Shown here: positions 40,301-52,322 of the stretch, piece by piece | Position numbering within the stretch: the stretch's first letter is position 1 | Layout of the letters: each line of letters opens with the position of its first letter | Origin: Prostheceraeus crozeri | Lineage: Eukaryota; Platyhelminthes; Polycladida; Euryleptidae | NCBI GenBank assembly: GCA_907163375.1 | Contig: CAJQUW010007404.1 | Location: 744,001-808,000 of the forward strand | Direction: 5' to 3' | Length of the DNA: 64,000 bases | Notes under the pieces: generated by a model | The model's input: the letters and a program-made list of their open reading frames with translations, nothing else | Databases searched by the model: none | Told to the model about the DNA's origin: nothing | Translations under genes and position numbers: made by a program

Positions 40301-43300
40301 CAGATATGACCAAGCCGATTGTTTCAGTGAATTTGTCTCACTCTTAGCTTTCAAACGAGCTATGGCACGACTAAATCCGTCCACTGGAAGCCAAGATCGA
40401 AGCTAGCTCTCCCGAGGGGGGGGACGTCATCGAAACTTTTTCTCTCCGATTGACTTGAAACTCACCATGTTGATAGAGAATTTCATGCTGATTCCAAATC
40501 TGAAATCCGTTTTCCCATCCGATGCTTCGTTTTGGCTCTACAGCCCAAAACGTCCAAAATTCTAACTCTGTCGTTTTTCGCCAATGTCCCAAAATCTTAA
40601 ATGGCGTCTCACATCTAAACGAAGACAGATATGAACAAGCCGATTCTTTCAGTGAATTTGTCTCACTCTTAGCTTTCAAACGAGCTATGGCACGACAAAA
40701 TCCGTCCACTAGAAGCAAAGTTGGAAGGTCGGTGCCGAGGGGGGGACGTCAGCGAAAATTTTTTCTCTCCGATTGCCTTGAAACTCACCATACAGATAGA
40801 GAATTTCATGCTGATTCCAAATCTGAAATCCGTTTTCCCATCCGATGCTTCGTTTTGGCGCTAGAGCCCAAAACGTCCAAAATTCTAACTCTGTCGTTTT
40901 TCGCCAATGTCCCAAAATCTTAAATGGCGTCTCACATCTAAACGAAGACAGATATGAACAAGCCGATTCTTTCAGTGAATTTGTCTCACTCTTAGCTTTC
41001 AAACGAGCTATGACACGACAAAATCCGTCCACTAGAAGCAAAGTTGGAAGGTCGGTGCCGAGGGGGGGACGTCAGCGAAAATTTTTTCTCTCCGATTGAC
41101 TTGAAACTCACCATACAGATAGAGAATTTCATGCTGATTCCAAATCTGGCCTCCGTTTTCCCATCCGATGGTTCGTTTTGGCGCTAGAGACCAAAACGTC
41201 CAAAATTCTAACTCTGTCATTTTTTCGAAAAATGTTGAAAATTTTTTCTCTCCGATTGCCTTGAAACTCACCATACAGATAGAGAATTTCACGCTGATTC
41301 CAAATCTGAAATCCGTTTTCCCATCCGATGCTTCGTTTTGGCGCTAGAGCCCAAAACGTCCAAAATTCTAACTCTGTCGTTTTTCGCCAATGTCCCAAAA
41401 TCTTAAATAGCGCCTCAATCTAAACGAAGACAGATAGGAACAAGCCGATTCTTTCAGTGAATTTGTCTCACTCTTAGCTTTCAAACGAGCTATGACACGA
41501 CTAAATCCGTCCACTGGAAGCCAAGATCGAAGCTAGCTCTCCCGAGGGGGGGGACGTCAGCGAAACTTTTTCTCTCCGATTGACTTGAAACTCACCATGT
41601 TGATAGAGAATTTCATGCTGATTCCAAATCTGAAATCCGTTTTCCCATCCGATGGTTCGTTTTGAAGCTACAGCCCAAAACGTCCAAAATTCTAACTCTG
41701 TCGTTTTTCGCCAATGTCCCAAAATCTTAAATGGCGTCTCACATCTAAACGAAGACAGATATGACCAAGCCGTTTCTTTGACTGAATTTGTCTCACTCTT
41801 AGCGTTCAAACGAGCTATGGCACGACAAAATCCGTCCACTAGAAGCAAAGTTGGAAGGTCGGTGCCGAGAGGGGGGGGACGTCAGCGAAAATTTTTTCTC
41901 TCCGATTGACTTGAAACTCACCATACCGATGCAGAATTTCACGCTGAATCCGAATCTGGCATCCGTTTTCCCATCCGATGGTTCGTTTTGGCGCTAGAGA
42001 CCAAAACGTCCAAAATTCTAACTCTGTCGTTTTTTCGAAAAATGTTGAAAATTTTTTCTCTCCGATTGACTTGAAACTCACCATGTTGATAGAGAATTTC
42101 ATGCTGATTCCAAATCTGAAATCCGTTTTCCCATCCGATGGTTCGTTTTGAAGCTACAGCCCAAAACGTCCAAAATTCTAACTCTGTCGTTTTTCGCCAA
42201 TGTCCCAAAATCTTAAATAGCGTCTCAATCTAAACGAAGACAGATATGACCAAGCCGATTGTTTCAGTGAATTTGTCTCACTCTTAGCTTTCAAACGAGC
42301 TATGGCACGACTAAATCCGTCCACTGGAAGCCAAGATCGAAGCTACCTCTCCCGAGGGGGGGGGACGTCATCGAAACTTTTTCTCTCCGATTGACTTGAA
42401 ACTCACCATGTTGATAGAGAATTTCATGCTGATTCCAAATCTGAAATCCGTTTTCCCATCCGATGCTTCGTTTTGGCTCTACAGCCCAAAACGTCCAAAA
42501 TTCTAACTCTGTCGTTTTTCGCCAATGTCCCAAAATCTTAAATGGCGTCTCACATCTAAACGAAGACAGATATGAACAAGCCGATTCTTTCAGTGAATTT
42601 GTCTCACTCTTAGCTTTCAAACGAGCTATGGCACGACAAAATCCGTCCACTAGAAGCAAAGTTGGAAGGTCGGTGCCGAGGGGGGGGACGTCAGCGAAAA
42701 TTTTTTCTCTCCGATTGCCTTGAAACTCACCATACAGATAGAGAATTTCATGCTGATTCCAAATCTGAAATCCGTTTTCCCATCCGATGCTTCGTTTTGG
42801 CGCTAGAGCCCAAAACGTCCAAAATTCTAACTCTGTCGTTTTTCGCCAATGTCCCAAAATCTTAAATGGCGTCTCACATCTAAACGAAGACAGATATGAA
42901 CAAGCCGATTCTTTCAGTGAATTTGTCTCACTCTTAGCTTTCAAACGAGCTATGGCACGACAAAATCCGTCCACTAGAAGCAAAGTTGGAAGGTCGGTGC
43001 CGAGGGGGGGACGTCAGCGAAAATTTTTTCTCTCCGATTGACTTCAAATTCACCATACAGATAGAGAATTTCATGCTGATTCCAAATCTGGCCTCCGTTT
43101 TCCCATCCGATGGTTCGTTTTGGCGCTAGAGACCAAAACGTCCAAAATTCTAACTCTGTCATTTTTTCGAAAAATGTTGAAAATTTTTTCTCTCCGATTG
43201 CCTTGAAACTCACCATACAGATAGAGAATTTCACGCTGATTCCAAATCTGAAATCCGTTTTCCCATCCGATGCTTCGTTTTGGCGCTAGAGCCCAAAACG

Positions 43301-46300
43301 TCCAAAATTCTAACTCTGTCGTTTTTCGCCAATGTCCCAAAATCTTAAATGGCGTCTCACATCTAAACGAAGACAGATATGAACAAGCCGATTCTTTCAG
43401 TGAATTTGTCTCACTCTTAGCTTTCAAACGAGCTATGGCACGACAAAATCCGTCCACTAGAAGCAAAGTTGGAAGGTCGGTGCCGAGGGGGGGACGTCAG
43501 CGAAAATTTTTTCTCTCCGATTGACTTCAAATTCACCATACAGATAGAGAATTTCATGCTGATTCCAAATCTGGCCTCCGTTTTCCCATCCGATGGTTCG
43601 TTTTGGCGCTAGAGACCAAAACGTCCAAAATTCTAACTCTGTCATTTTTTCGAAAAATGTTGAAAATTTTTTCTCTCCGATTGCCTTGAAACTCACCATA
43701 CAGATAGAGAATTTCACGCTGATTCCAAATCTGAAATCCGTTTTCCAATCCGATGCTTCGTTTTGAAGCTACAGCCCAAAACGTCCAAAATTCTAACTCT
43801 GTCGTTTTTCGCCAATGTCCCAAAATCTTAAATAGCGTCTCAATCTAAACGAAGACAGATAGGAACAAGCCGATTGTTTCAGTGAATTTGTCTCACTCTT
43901 AGCTTTCAAACGAGCTATGACACGACTAAATCCGTCCACTGGAAGCCAAGATCGAAGCTAGCTCTCCCGAGGGGGGGGGACGTCAGCGAAACTTTTTCTC
44001 TCCGATTGACTTTCACCATGTTGATAGAGAATTTCATGCTGATTCCAAATCTGAAATCCGTTTTCCCATCCGATGGTTCGTTTTGAAGCTACAGCCCAAA
44101 ACGTCCAAAATTCTAACTCTGTCGTTTTTCGCCAATGTCCCAAAATCTTAAATAGCGTCTCAATCTAAACGAAGACAGATAGGAACAAGCCGATTGTTTC
44201 AGTGAATTTGTCTCACTCTTAGCTTTCAAACGAGCTATGGCACGACTAAATCCGTCCACTGGAAGCCAAGATCGAAGCTACCTCTCCCGAGGGGGGGGAC
44301 GTCATCGAAACTTTTTCTCTCCGATTGACTTGAAACTCACCATGTTGATAGAGAATTTCATGCTGATTCCAAATCTGAAATCCGTTTTCCCATCCGATGC
44401 TTCGTTTTGGCTCTACAGCCCAAAACGTCCAAAATTCTAACTCTGTCGTTTTTCGCCAATGTCCCAAAATCTTAAATGGCGTCTCACATCTAAACGAAGA
44501 CAGATATGAACAAGCCGATTCTTTCAGTGAATTTGTCTCACTCTTAGCTTTCAAACGAGCTATGGCACGACAAAATCCGTCTACTAGAAGCAAAGTTGGA
44601 AGGTCGGTGCCGAGGGGGGGACGTCAGCGAAAATTTTTTCTCTCCGATTGACTTCAAATTCACCATACAGATAGAGAATTTCATGCTGATTCCAAATCTG
44701 GCCTCCGTTTTCCCATCCGATGGTTCGTTTTGGCGCTAGAGACCAAAACGTCCAAAATTCTAACTCTGTCGTTTTTTCGAAAAATGTTGAAAATTTTTTC
44801 TCTCCGATTGACTTGAAACTCACCATACAGATAGAGAATTTCATGCTGATTCCAAATCTGAAATCCGTTTTCCAATCCGATGCTTCGTTTTGAAGCTACA
44901 GCCCAAAACGTCCCAAATTCTAACTCTGTCGTTTTTCGCCAATGTCCCAAAATCTTAAATGGCGTCTCACATCTAAACGAAGACAGATAGGAACAAGCCG
45001 ATTCTTTCAGTGAATTTGTCTCACTCTTAGCTTTCAAACGAGCTATGACACGACTAAATCCGTCCACTGGAAGCCAAGATCGAAGCTAGCTCTCCCGAGG
45101 GGGGGGGGACGTCAGCGAAACTTTTTCTCTCCGATTGACTTGAAACTCACCATGTTGATAGAGAATTTCATGCTGATTCCAAATCTGAAATCCGTTTTCC
45201 CATCCGATGGTTCGTTTTGAAGCTACAGCCCAAAACGTCCAAAATTCTAACTCTGTCGTTTTTCGCCAATGTCCCAAAATCTTAAATGGCGTCTCACATC
45301 TAAACGAAGACAGATATGACCAAGCCGTTTCTTTGACTGAATTTGTCTCACTCTTAGCGTTCAAACGAGCTATGGCACGACAAAATCCGTCTACTAGAAG
45401 CAAAGTTGGAAGGTCGGTGCCGAGAGGGGGGGACGTCAGCGAAAATTTTTTCTCTCCGATTGACTTGAAACTCACCATACCGATGCAGAATTTCACGCTG
45501 AATCCGAATCTGGCCTCCGTTTTCCCATCCGATGGTTCGTTTGGGCGCTACACACCAAAACGTCCAAAATTCTAACTCTGTCGTTTTTTCGAAAAATGTT
45601 GAAAATTTTTTCTCTCCGATTGACTTGAAACTCACCATGTTGATAGAGAATTTCATGCTGATTCCAAATCTGAAATCCGTTTTCCCATCCGATGCTTCGT
45701 TTTGAAGCTACAGCCCAAAACGTCCCAAATTCTAACTCTGTCGTTTTTCGCCAATGTCCCAAAATCTTAAATGGCGTCTCACATGTAAACGAAGACAGAT
45801 ATGAACAAGCCGATTCTTTCAGTGAATTTGTCTCACTCTTAGCTTTCAAACGAGCTATGGCACGACAAAATCCGTCCACTAGAAGCAAAGTTGGAAGGTC
45901 GGTGCCGAGGGGGGGACGTCAGCGAAAATTTTTTCTCTCCGATTGACTTCAAATTCACCATACAGATAGAGAATTTCATGCTGATTCCAAATCTGGCCTC
46001 CGTTTTCCCATCCGATGGTTCGTTTTGGCGCAAGAGACCAAAACGTCCAAAATTCTAACTCTGTCATTTTTTCGAAAAATGTTGAAAATTTTTTCTCTCC
46101 GATTGCCTTGAAACTCACCATACAGATAGAGAATTTCACGCTGATTCCAAATCTGAAATCCGTTTTCCAATCCGATGCTTCGTTTTGAAGCTACAGCCCA
46201 AAACGTCCAAAATTCTAACTCTGTCGTTTTTCGCCAATGTCCCAAAATCTTAAATAGCGCCTCAATCTAAACGAAGACAGATAGGAACAAGCCGATTCTT

Positions 46301-48055
46301 TCAGTGAATTTGTCTCACTCTTAGCTTTCAAACGAGCTATGACACGACTAAATCCGTCCACTGGAAGCCAAGATCGAAGCTAGCTCTCCCGAGGGGGGGG
46401 ACGTCAGCGAAACTTTTTCTCTCCGATTGACTTGAAACTCACCATGTTGATAGAGAATTTCATGCTGATTCCAAATCTGAAATCCGTTTTCTCATCCGAT
46501 GCTTCGTTTTGAAGCTACAGCCCAAAACGTCCAAAATTCTAACTCTGTCGTTTTTCGCCAATGTCCCAAAATCTTAAATAGCGTCTCAATCTAAACGAAG
46601 ACAGATAGGAACAAGCCGATTGTTTCAGTGAATTTGTCTCACTCTTAGCTTTCAAACGAGCTATGGCACGACTAAATCCGTCCACTGGAAGCCAAGATCG
46701 AAGCTACCTCTCCCGAGGGGGGGGGACGTCAGCGAAACTTTTTCTCTCCGATTGACTTGAAACTCACCATGTTGATAGAGAATTTCATGCTGATTCCAAA
46801 TCTGAAATCCGTTTTCCCATCCGATGGTTCGTTTTGAAGCTACAGCCCAAAACGTCCAAAATTCTAACTCTGTCGTTTTTCGCCAATGTCCCAAAATCTT
46901 AAATGGCGTCTCACATGTAAACGAAGACAGATATGAACAAGCCGATTCTTTCAGTGAATTTGTCTCACTCTTAGCTTTCAAACGAGCTATGGCACGACAA
47001 AATCCGTCTACTAGAAGCAAAGTTGGAAGGTCGGTGCCGAGGGGGGGACGTCAGCGAAAATTTTTTCTCTCCGATTGACTTGAAACTCACCATACAGATA
47101 GAGAATTTCATGCTGATTCCAAATCTGAAATCCGTTTTCCCATCCGATGGTTCGTTTTGGCGCTAGAGACCAAAACGTGCCAAAATTCTAACTCTGTCGT
47201 TTTTTCGAAAAATGTTGAAAATTTTTTCTCTCCGATTGCCTTGAAACTCACCATACAGATAGAGAATTTCACGCTGATTCCAAATCTGAAATCCGTTTTC
47301 CAATCCGATGCTTCGTTTTGAAGCTACAGCCCAAAACGTCCAAAATTCTAACTCTGTCGTTTTTCGCCAATGTCCCAAAATCTTAAATAGCGTCTCAATC
47401 TAAACGAAGACAGATAGGAACAAGCCGATTCTTTCAGTGAATTTGTCTCACTCTTAGCTTTCAAACGAGCTATGACACGACTAAATCCGTCCACTGGAAG
47501 CCAAGATCGAAGCTAGCTCTCCCGAGGGGGGGGGACGTCAGCGAAACTTTTTCTCTCCGATTGACTTGAAACTCACCATGTTGATAGAGAATTTCATGCT
47601 GATTCCAAATCTGAAATCCGTTTTCCCATCCGATGGTTCGTTTTGGCGCTACACACCAAAACGTCCCAAATTCTAACTCTGTCGTTTTTTCGAAAAATGT
47701 TGAAAATTTTTTTCTCTCCGATTGACTTGAAACTCACCATGTTGATAGAGAATTTCATGCTGATTCCAAATCTGAAATCCGTTTTCCAATCCGATGCTTC
47801 GTTTTGAAGCTACAGCCCAAAACGTCCAAAATTCTAACTCTGTCGTTTTTCGCCAATGTCCCAAAATCTTAAATGGCGTCTCACATCTAAACGAAGACAG
47901 ATATGAACAAGCCGATTCTTTCAGTGAATTTGTCTCACTCTTAGCTTTAAAACGAGCTATGCCACAACTAAATCCGTCCACTGGAAGGCAAGATCGAAGC
48001 GAGCTCTCCCGAGGGGGGGGGACGTCAGCGAAAATTTTTTCTCTCTGATTGACTT
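37400..48055 (+). repeat. right outer block of the satellite, with 1941-bp higher-order repeats
   Basis: The GGTCGGTGCCGAG and AGCTAGCTCTCCCGAG variants of the left edge return here. Blocks starting near 38.80, 40.74 and 42.68 kb repeat almost base for base at a 1941-1942-base spacing. Successive G-run spacings within a block are about 320, 485, 330, 480 and 325, which is five long and two short units. For example, the unit at 39899-40162 recurs at 41839-42102 with the same rare variants. Confidence 0.8.
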
Positions 48056-48360
48056 CAAATTCACCATACCGATGCAGAATTTTACGCTGATCACGAATCT
48101 AAAGTCCGTTTCACCATTCCACCACGACAACCTAGACGGTCGCCCACGTCAACCTAGGCGGTCGGCCACGTCAACCTAGGCGGTCGGCCACGTCAACCCA
48201 CACGAGACCAACACACCCGAGTCTCACACTGTCGTTTTCGAGGGGAGGGACGTCAGCGAACATTTTGTGAACGTGGACCAACCTGGCCGGCACACCACGA
48301 CAGGCCACAACCTCTGTCGTTCCAGAGGGGGGGGACGTCAGCGAAAATTCTTCGATGGCG
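48056..48360. repeat. decayed right edge of the satellite with stray G-run modules
   Basis: After the last full unit only isolated pieces remain. Two copies of CTGTCGTT, a G-rich run and GACGTCAGCGAA occur at about 48229-48262 and 48312-48350 without the rest of the unit. Between them is GC-rich DNA unlike the array. A near-palindrome, GATGGCGGCCATC, lies at about 48353-48365. Confidence 0.6.
48124..48199 (+). repeat. 22-bp GC-rich tandem repeat (about 3.5 copies)
   Basis: The unit begins ACGTCAACCTAGGCGGTCGG. Copies lie at 48124-48145, 48146-48167 and 48168-48189, with a partial fourth. The second and third are identical and the first has a few changes. Confidence 0.85.
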
Positions 48361-48384
48361 GCCATCTTGCGCGGTCCAGAAGTG

Positions 48385-48764
48385 GAGTTTTACTTACTAC
48401 TTTGAATTAAAAACTTAAATTTTAGCCAAGAAAGCACGAAAATATCGCGACTTTTTCATGAAGACTTCCATTGTAATGCGGACCATGAAATGCCCTTGAA
48501 AATCAGCTTGATTTCCGCTTAGGTAGGCTGCTCTTCAGCAAATATTCATTTCTTTTGATATCCAACTTGTTGCATACTACGTATATAGAGGAGTCATCTT
48601 GGTAGTATAAAAATTGGCAAAATTTTGACTTTTTTAGAACTGCTCAAATAATTGACCACGGGAACGTATTCTCCGCAAGAAGCTGAATCTTTCTATATAT
48701 AAATTTTCACTGTATACAGATAGATGTTTGAGTCGACACTCTACCTTTATATCCCTACTCTATG
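48385..48764 (-). mobile_element. partial copy of an ~850-bp hAT-like MITE family, inverted
   Basis: Read on the minus strand it starts CATAGAGTAGGGATATAAAG, then GTAGAGTGTCGACTC, and matches the plus-strand copy that follows at 48766 at roughly 70% by eye. The two copies are head to head and form a large, diverged inverted repeat. The far end stops near the satellite edge. Confidence 0.65.
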
Positions 48765-48765
48765 G

Positions 48766-49605
48766 TGCCGACTCAACAAAGTGTCAGCATACAATGAAAA
48801 TTTTCATGTCAAAAGATTCAGCCTTTTGAGTAGATTATGTTCCTGAGGTCTAAAATAATCATTGATCACTTCTTAAGAAGTTAAATTTTTGCAAATTATT
48901 CCTGTTTATGTACTAGCGATTTTGAACATCTATATAAGTGATATGAAACTTATTATAGATACAAATATAGATATAAAGGGAAGGACCATTTGCTAACAGG
49001 TATCTTAATAAAGCGGAAATGAAGTTGATTATCAAGGAAATTTCATGAACCGTATTATTCAAATGCAATGAACCGCAAGTCTTCATGAAAAGTTGAGATC
49101 TTATTGTGCCTCGGCTGAAAATTCAAGTTTTCATTCATATTTCTATCGGCATGATTTTATGGTTCACCAAATTAATGTTTCATTTCTTGAATCTGAATAG
49201 TAATGTGGACCCATCTACATTTTTGAAAGTTGATCATGATCACTGTTATTGATTATGATATTTTGCTCTTCAGTGGCAGGCAGTTTGTGATCTGATCACA
49301 CTTGAGAAAATACTCCAATTAATAGGGCTGAGCATTTACGTAATCGTAGCCCATCGAATTCCTAATTTAGCAAACATTGCATCTCAAAGGTTGTCATGAC
49401 ACGGGGACTTTGCAAAATAGTGTTATTCCTTCTGTATTGCTGTCATGATCAGTCAATCCCCTGGTAATTTCTTCAAATCCGCAAAAATTTGTCATGTCTG
49501 TCCTTGCTGTGGTACTGGGTCTCGACTCAAGTTCATTCAATAAAATAGAAACTTCATACATATTCTCGATTTAATTAATACTGACCTAATATACTTTACT
49601 CTGCC
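48766..49605 (+). mobile_element. near full-length copy of the ~850-bp hAT-like MITE family
   Basis: It begins in the GACTCAACAAAGTGTCAGC part and ends with CCTAATATACTTTACTCTG, the inverted counterpart of the family's terminal CATAGAGTAAGTATATTAGG. The interior matches the reverse complement of 62928-63780, for instance around GGCAGTTTGTGATCTGATCA and GGTACTGGGTCTCGACTC. No ORF of note. Confidence 0.6.
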
Positions 49606-51152
49606 AAAGATACTTGTAAGCTACTCTACCTGAGATACTTACTCCATGCATCACACAATGTCGCACTTTCTATTCAAAGTCTGAGATAAAGTCCGAGAGG
49701 TACCGACATATTCTCTCCAAGCTCGCGCAGGACCTTATTGCTACTTTTGATTTGCAGATGGCTCCATCGGTCATCGCGGCCAGTTTTTTAGTTTCCAACA
49801 TTCTATCTCATGTCCCATTATATCAACGCTAATAGTTAGATGATATGAATCACTTCAATATCGATTCCCCTTGAAGACTTATTTTTTTTTCTTATAGTTG
49901 GCATTTAGGCTCTTTCAATTAATAGAATAATATGGACTTGCATTCTACATGCAACTTTCATCAAAACTTTATTTACAAAAGAAGCTGAAGCAATTCCTGA
50001 TTACTTCGATGAAAAATGCTGATGCTGTGTGGCATTCATGTATTACTATTCAGTGGAGAAAAAGTCACTCATCAGTTTCCGCACCTTTGATATCACCGAT
50101 TCGTTCGAATACGACTTTGATGAAGAAAATCGATTCACGGGCATCATTCATTCGTTGGGTGTGATTTGATCGGGAAAATGATTTGGTTTCCTTAGTATTC
50201 AAGCATCGCTGAGTGCTCATTAAAGGGTGTTGTGTAATTCTGTAAAATCATATTATGTGCAATTTGGTTATCAATAAAGTGCATTGCCATGACGTTTTTA
50301 TTTACTTTAAAAACAAATTACTCAAGCCATGTGCCCGCAAAATGTAATCTTATCTCTTATTGATATGAGAAAATTCAGCGTTAAAAGAGAAATCAAAATC
50401 ATCAGAATGATTATGTAAATGTCAGTTCATTACAATCTTGACTGCAACAAATTCGGTTTCACATGTCCTTCCCTAAACAGATCGAATTTTGCGATATTCA
50501 ACCATCGTTCACTGCCAATACGACTGGATGTGCCACTTGAGAATTGTCCTTTTAATGATCTTGGATGACAACCTATGAATTAAAATTCTTAAGAAACTCG
50601 TGTGCAAATTTAGGAAGAAAATGTCAGTAGCTGTCGCCCTATAACGGTGAAACGTTCACACTGATTAGGTGCTGGCTGCCAAAATTTTTTAGTGGTCGCA
50701 GTGCACTCTAAAGATGAACATGAATGTGAAAGATGACAATGGAAGAACAATGAAAAAATTTGAGAACACAGCCTTACTCCTTTGTGCATGCAAGTTTTAA
50801 AACGTCTTTAGAATGTTCTTTTATTGTTTGAATTAATCATGAAGTTGGTTGAATCGGGTCGGAGAATTTTGGAAACTCCACTTGATCAGATAATTGATCA
50901 CCAGATACAAAGCAGAAAACCAAGTCATTCATCAGTCAGCTTAGGCACTTAGCTCAGCATGCTCCTCATGTTTCGGCATTCCTCTGTTGTTTACTCAACA
51001 AATGGTGAAGTCTCGCAACAAGTTCGTCGAAAAATGTGTTCATTAAAACGAGAAAAAGTACAAATTTAACGTTTCTTGCAATTTCACGTTTTTACGAACG
51101 CACGTGTGTTCTCACCTTCTCCAAGCTGATTACTCGTACTTATTGCTCATGC
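49606..51152. other. AT-rich DNA with no recognisable feature
   Basis: No ORF with a recognisable domain, no RNA gene and no clear repeat seen. The short frame at 49949-50164 looks like chance. Confidence 0.5.
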
Positions 51153-51640
51153 CATAGAGTAAGTGGGCTATATATAGGTAGAGTGTCGACTCAAAAAAGT
51201 ATCTGTATACAGTGAAAATTTTTAGATGAAAAGATTCAGCTTTTTGCCGAGATCACGTTCCTGCTGTCGAAAAAATTATTTGAGCAGTTTTTAAAAAGCA
51301 AGAAATTTTCTTATTATTCCTGTATTTATATACTACCGAGATGACGTCCCCTTTATAAGTGATGTGAAACAAGTTTGATATCAAAGGAATGAATATTTGC
51401 TAACAAGCATCATAATTAAGCGGAAATTAAGCTGATGATAAGGAAATTTCATGAGCTGCATGATAATGCAAGTCCCTGGAAGTCCTCAAGGAAAAGTTGA
51501 GATCTTATTGAAAGTTTCTTGGCTGAGACGTCATGTTTTTAATTCAACTTTTAGCGGCATGATTTTATGATTCACAAGGCGTCTTTTCTTGAATCTGAAT
51601 AGTGCTGAATAGTACTGTTGACCCATTTACGTGTTGCTAC
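51153..51640 (+). mobile_element. 5' part of another hAT-like MITE copy
   Basis: It starts with the family end CATAGAGTAAGTGGGCTATA, then GGTAGAGTGTCGACTC, and follows the 48766 copy through TTCTTGAATCTGAATAGT. It then loses similarity near 51640, where a retrotransposon remnant begins. Confidence 0.65.
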
Positions 51641-51649
51641 ATTCATTGC

Positions 51650-52125
51650 ATCTTCCAGCCTTACACCGAGAGTTTCATATTTAAAGAATAAGCCTACACG
51701 GGATGACAAGCAATAATCGGGATGATGCAAAGATGGCCGTCGGTGCGACGCTGATTGCATGGAGTCATGGACATCCCCCAGTCTGGGATTTCACTTGCGT
51801 GGACACACTGGCGAGTACTCGTAGCAACCCTTCCTGTGTCAAGTCAAGAAAGTAGCAAGCTCGCAACAAACGCTGAAGACAAAAAGCGTAAAAAAGAGAG
51901 TCTATGCCATTCATCTGTGTTTTGTCCAGTTGCAATCGAGATGTTGGCTGCAAGTGCTTTGATTTCAGAAATCGGAAAGAGAATTATGTGCCACATGCTG
52001 GAGAAGCATGTGCTACATCGTTTCTGAAACAGCGATTAAGCCTCACAGTCCACAGAGGCAACGCCATCAGTATTAGCTCATGCTTCCCGCCGTCTAAAGA
52101 CCTGACCGAACTGGACTATCTGTAA
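51650..52125 (+). pseudogene. degraded C-terminal end of a retrotransposon-type ORF
   Basis: Short stretches in the forward frames match, in order, a module common at the C-terminus of abundant invertebrate reverse-transcriptase ORFs: KPTRDDK, then GATLIAWSHGHPPVWDFTCVDTLA split over two motifs, then FCPVAIEMLA, ISEIGKRI, and finally QRLSLTVHRGNAISI. The family pattern, as I remember it, is RPDG-TLIPW-G-WD-TC-DTLA followed by FVPVAVET-G and RGNA. The copy is broken in several places and lacks the rest of the ORF. Which retrotransposon class carried it I cannot say. Confidence 0.5.
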
Positions 52126-52322
52126 TATTGTATTTCTGTTTTGGTTTTTCTACTTTCATGCTTTGATCAAAAACTAGAAACAGACGGAACCAATCAAACT
52201 AATGCAATTTTTTGTGATTCAAGTGAACGCTTGAAAGACATGACTTTTTGCACTCATAAGCAACTTCTCATTACATTCGGCCAGTTTGTTTTGTTTTTGT
52301 TTTTTTTAAATTTTTCTCAATA

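Larger units (their letters stand above)
8240..48055 (+). repeat. 39.8-kb satellite array of long (about 325 bp) and short (about 161 bp) units
   Basis: All units run head to tail in one direction. The long unit starts at CTCTCCGATTGACTTGAAAC, continues through CACGCTGATTCCAAATCTG, CCAAAACGTCC and CTAACTCTGTCGTTTTTCGC, then TCTCACTCTTAGC, and ends in a run of 6-11 G followed by GACGTCAGCGAAAATTTTTT. The short unit shares the first 137 or so bases, then switches to TCGAAAAATGTTGAAAA and rejoins at the same TTTTTTCTCTCC end. I counted about 103 G-run ends, with 65 or so spacings near 325 and 38 near 486 (long plus short). Neighbouring copies look more than 90% alike. Many overlapping ORFs of 60-389 codons on both strands are by-products of the repeat. 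Confidence 0.97.

Noticed and set aside
8240-48055. Over a hundred overlapping ORFs of 60-389 codons with repeated MLRFEATAQN-like or MDGFSRVIARL-like peptides
   Set aside because: They occur on both strands of the same DNA, start and stop with G-run length changes, and match no domain. They are by-products of the satellite unit.
8240-48055. Possible CRISPR-like array
   Set aside because: Units are 161-325 bases, repeated along their whole length without unique spacers, in what looks like an animal genome.
8700-48350. G-quadruplex from the G-runs
   Set aside because: Each unit has a single run of 6-11 G with more than 300 bases to the next, so an intramolecular quadruplex is unlikely.
48385-49205. 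Recent large palindrome
   Set aside because: The arms are only about 70% alike by eye and match two copies of a dispersed MITE, so this is a chance head-to-head arrangement rather than a new inverted duplication.
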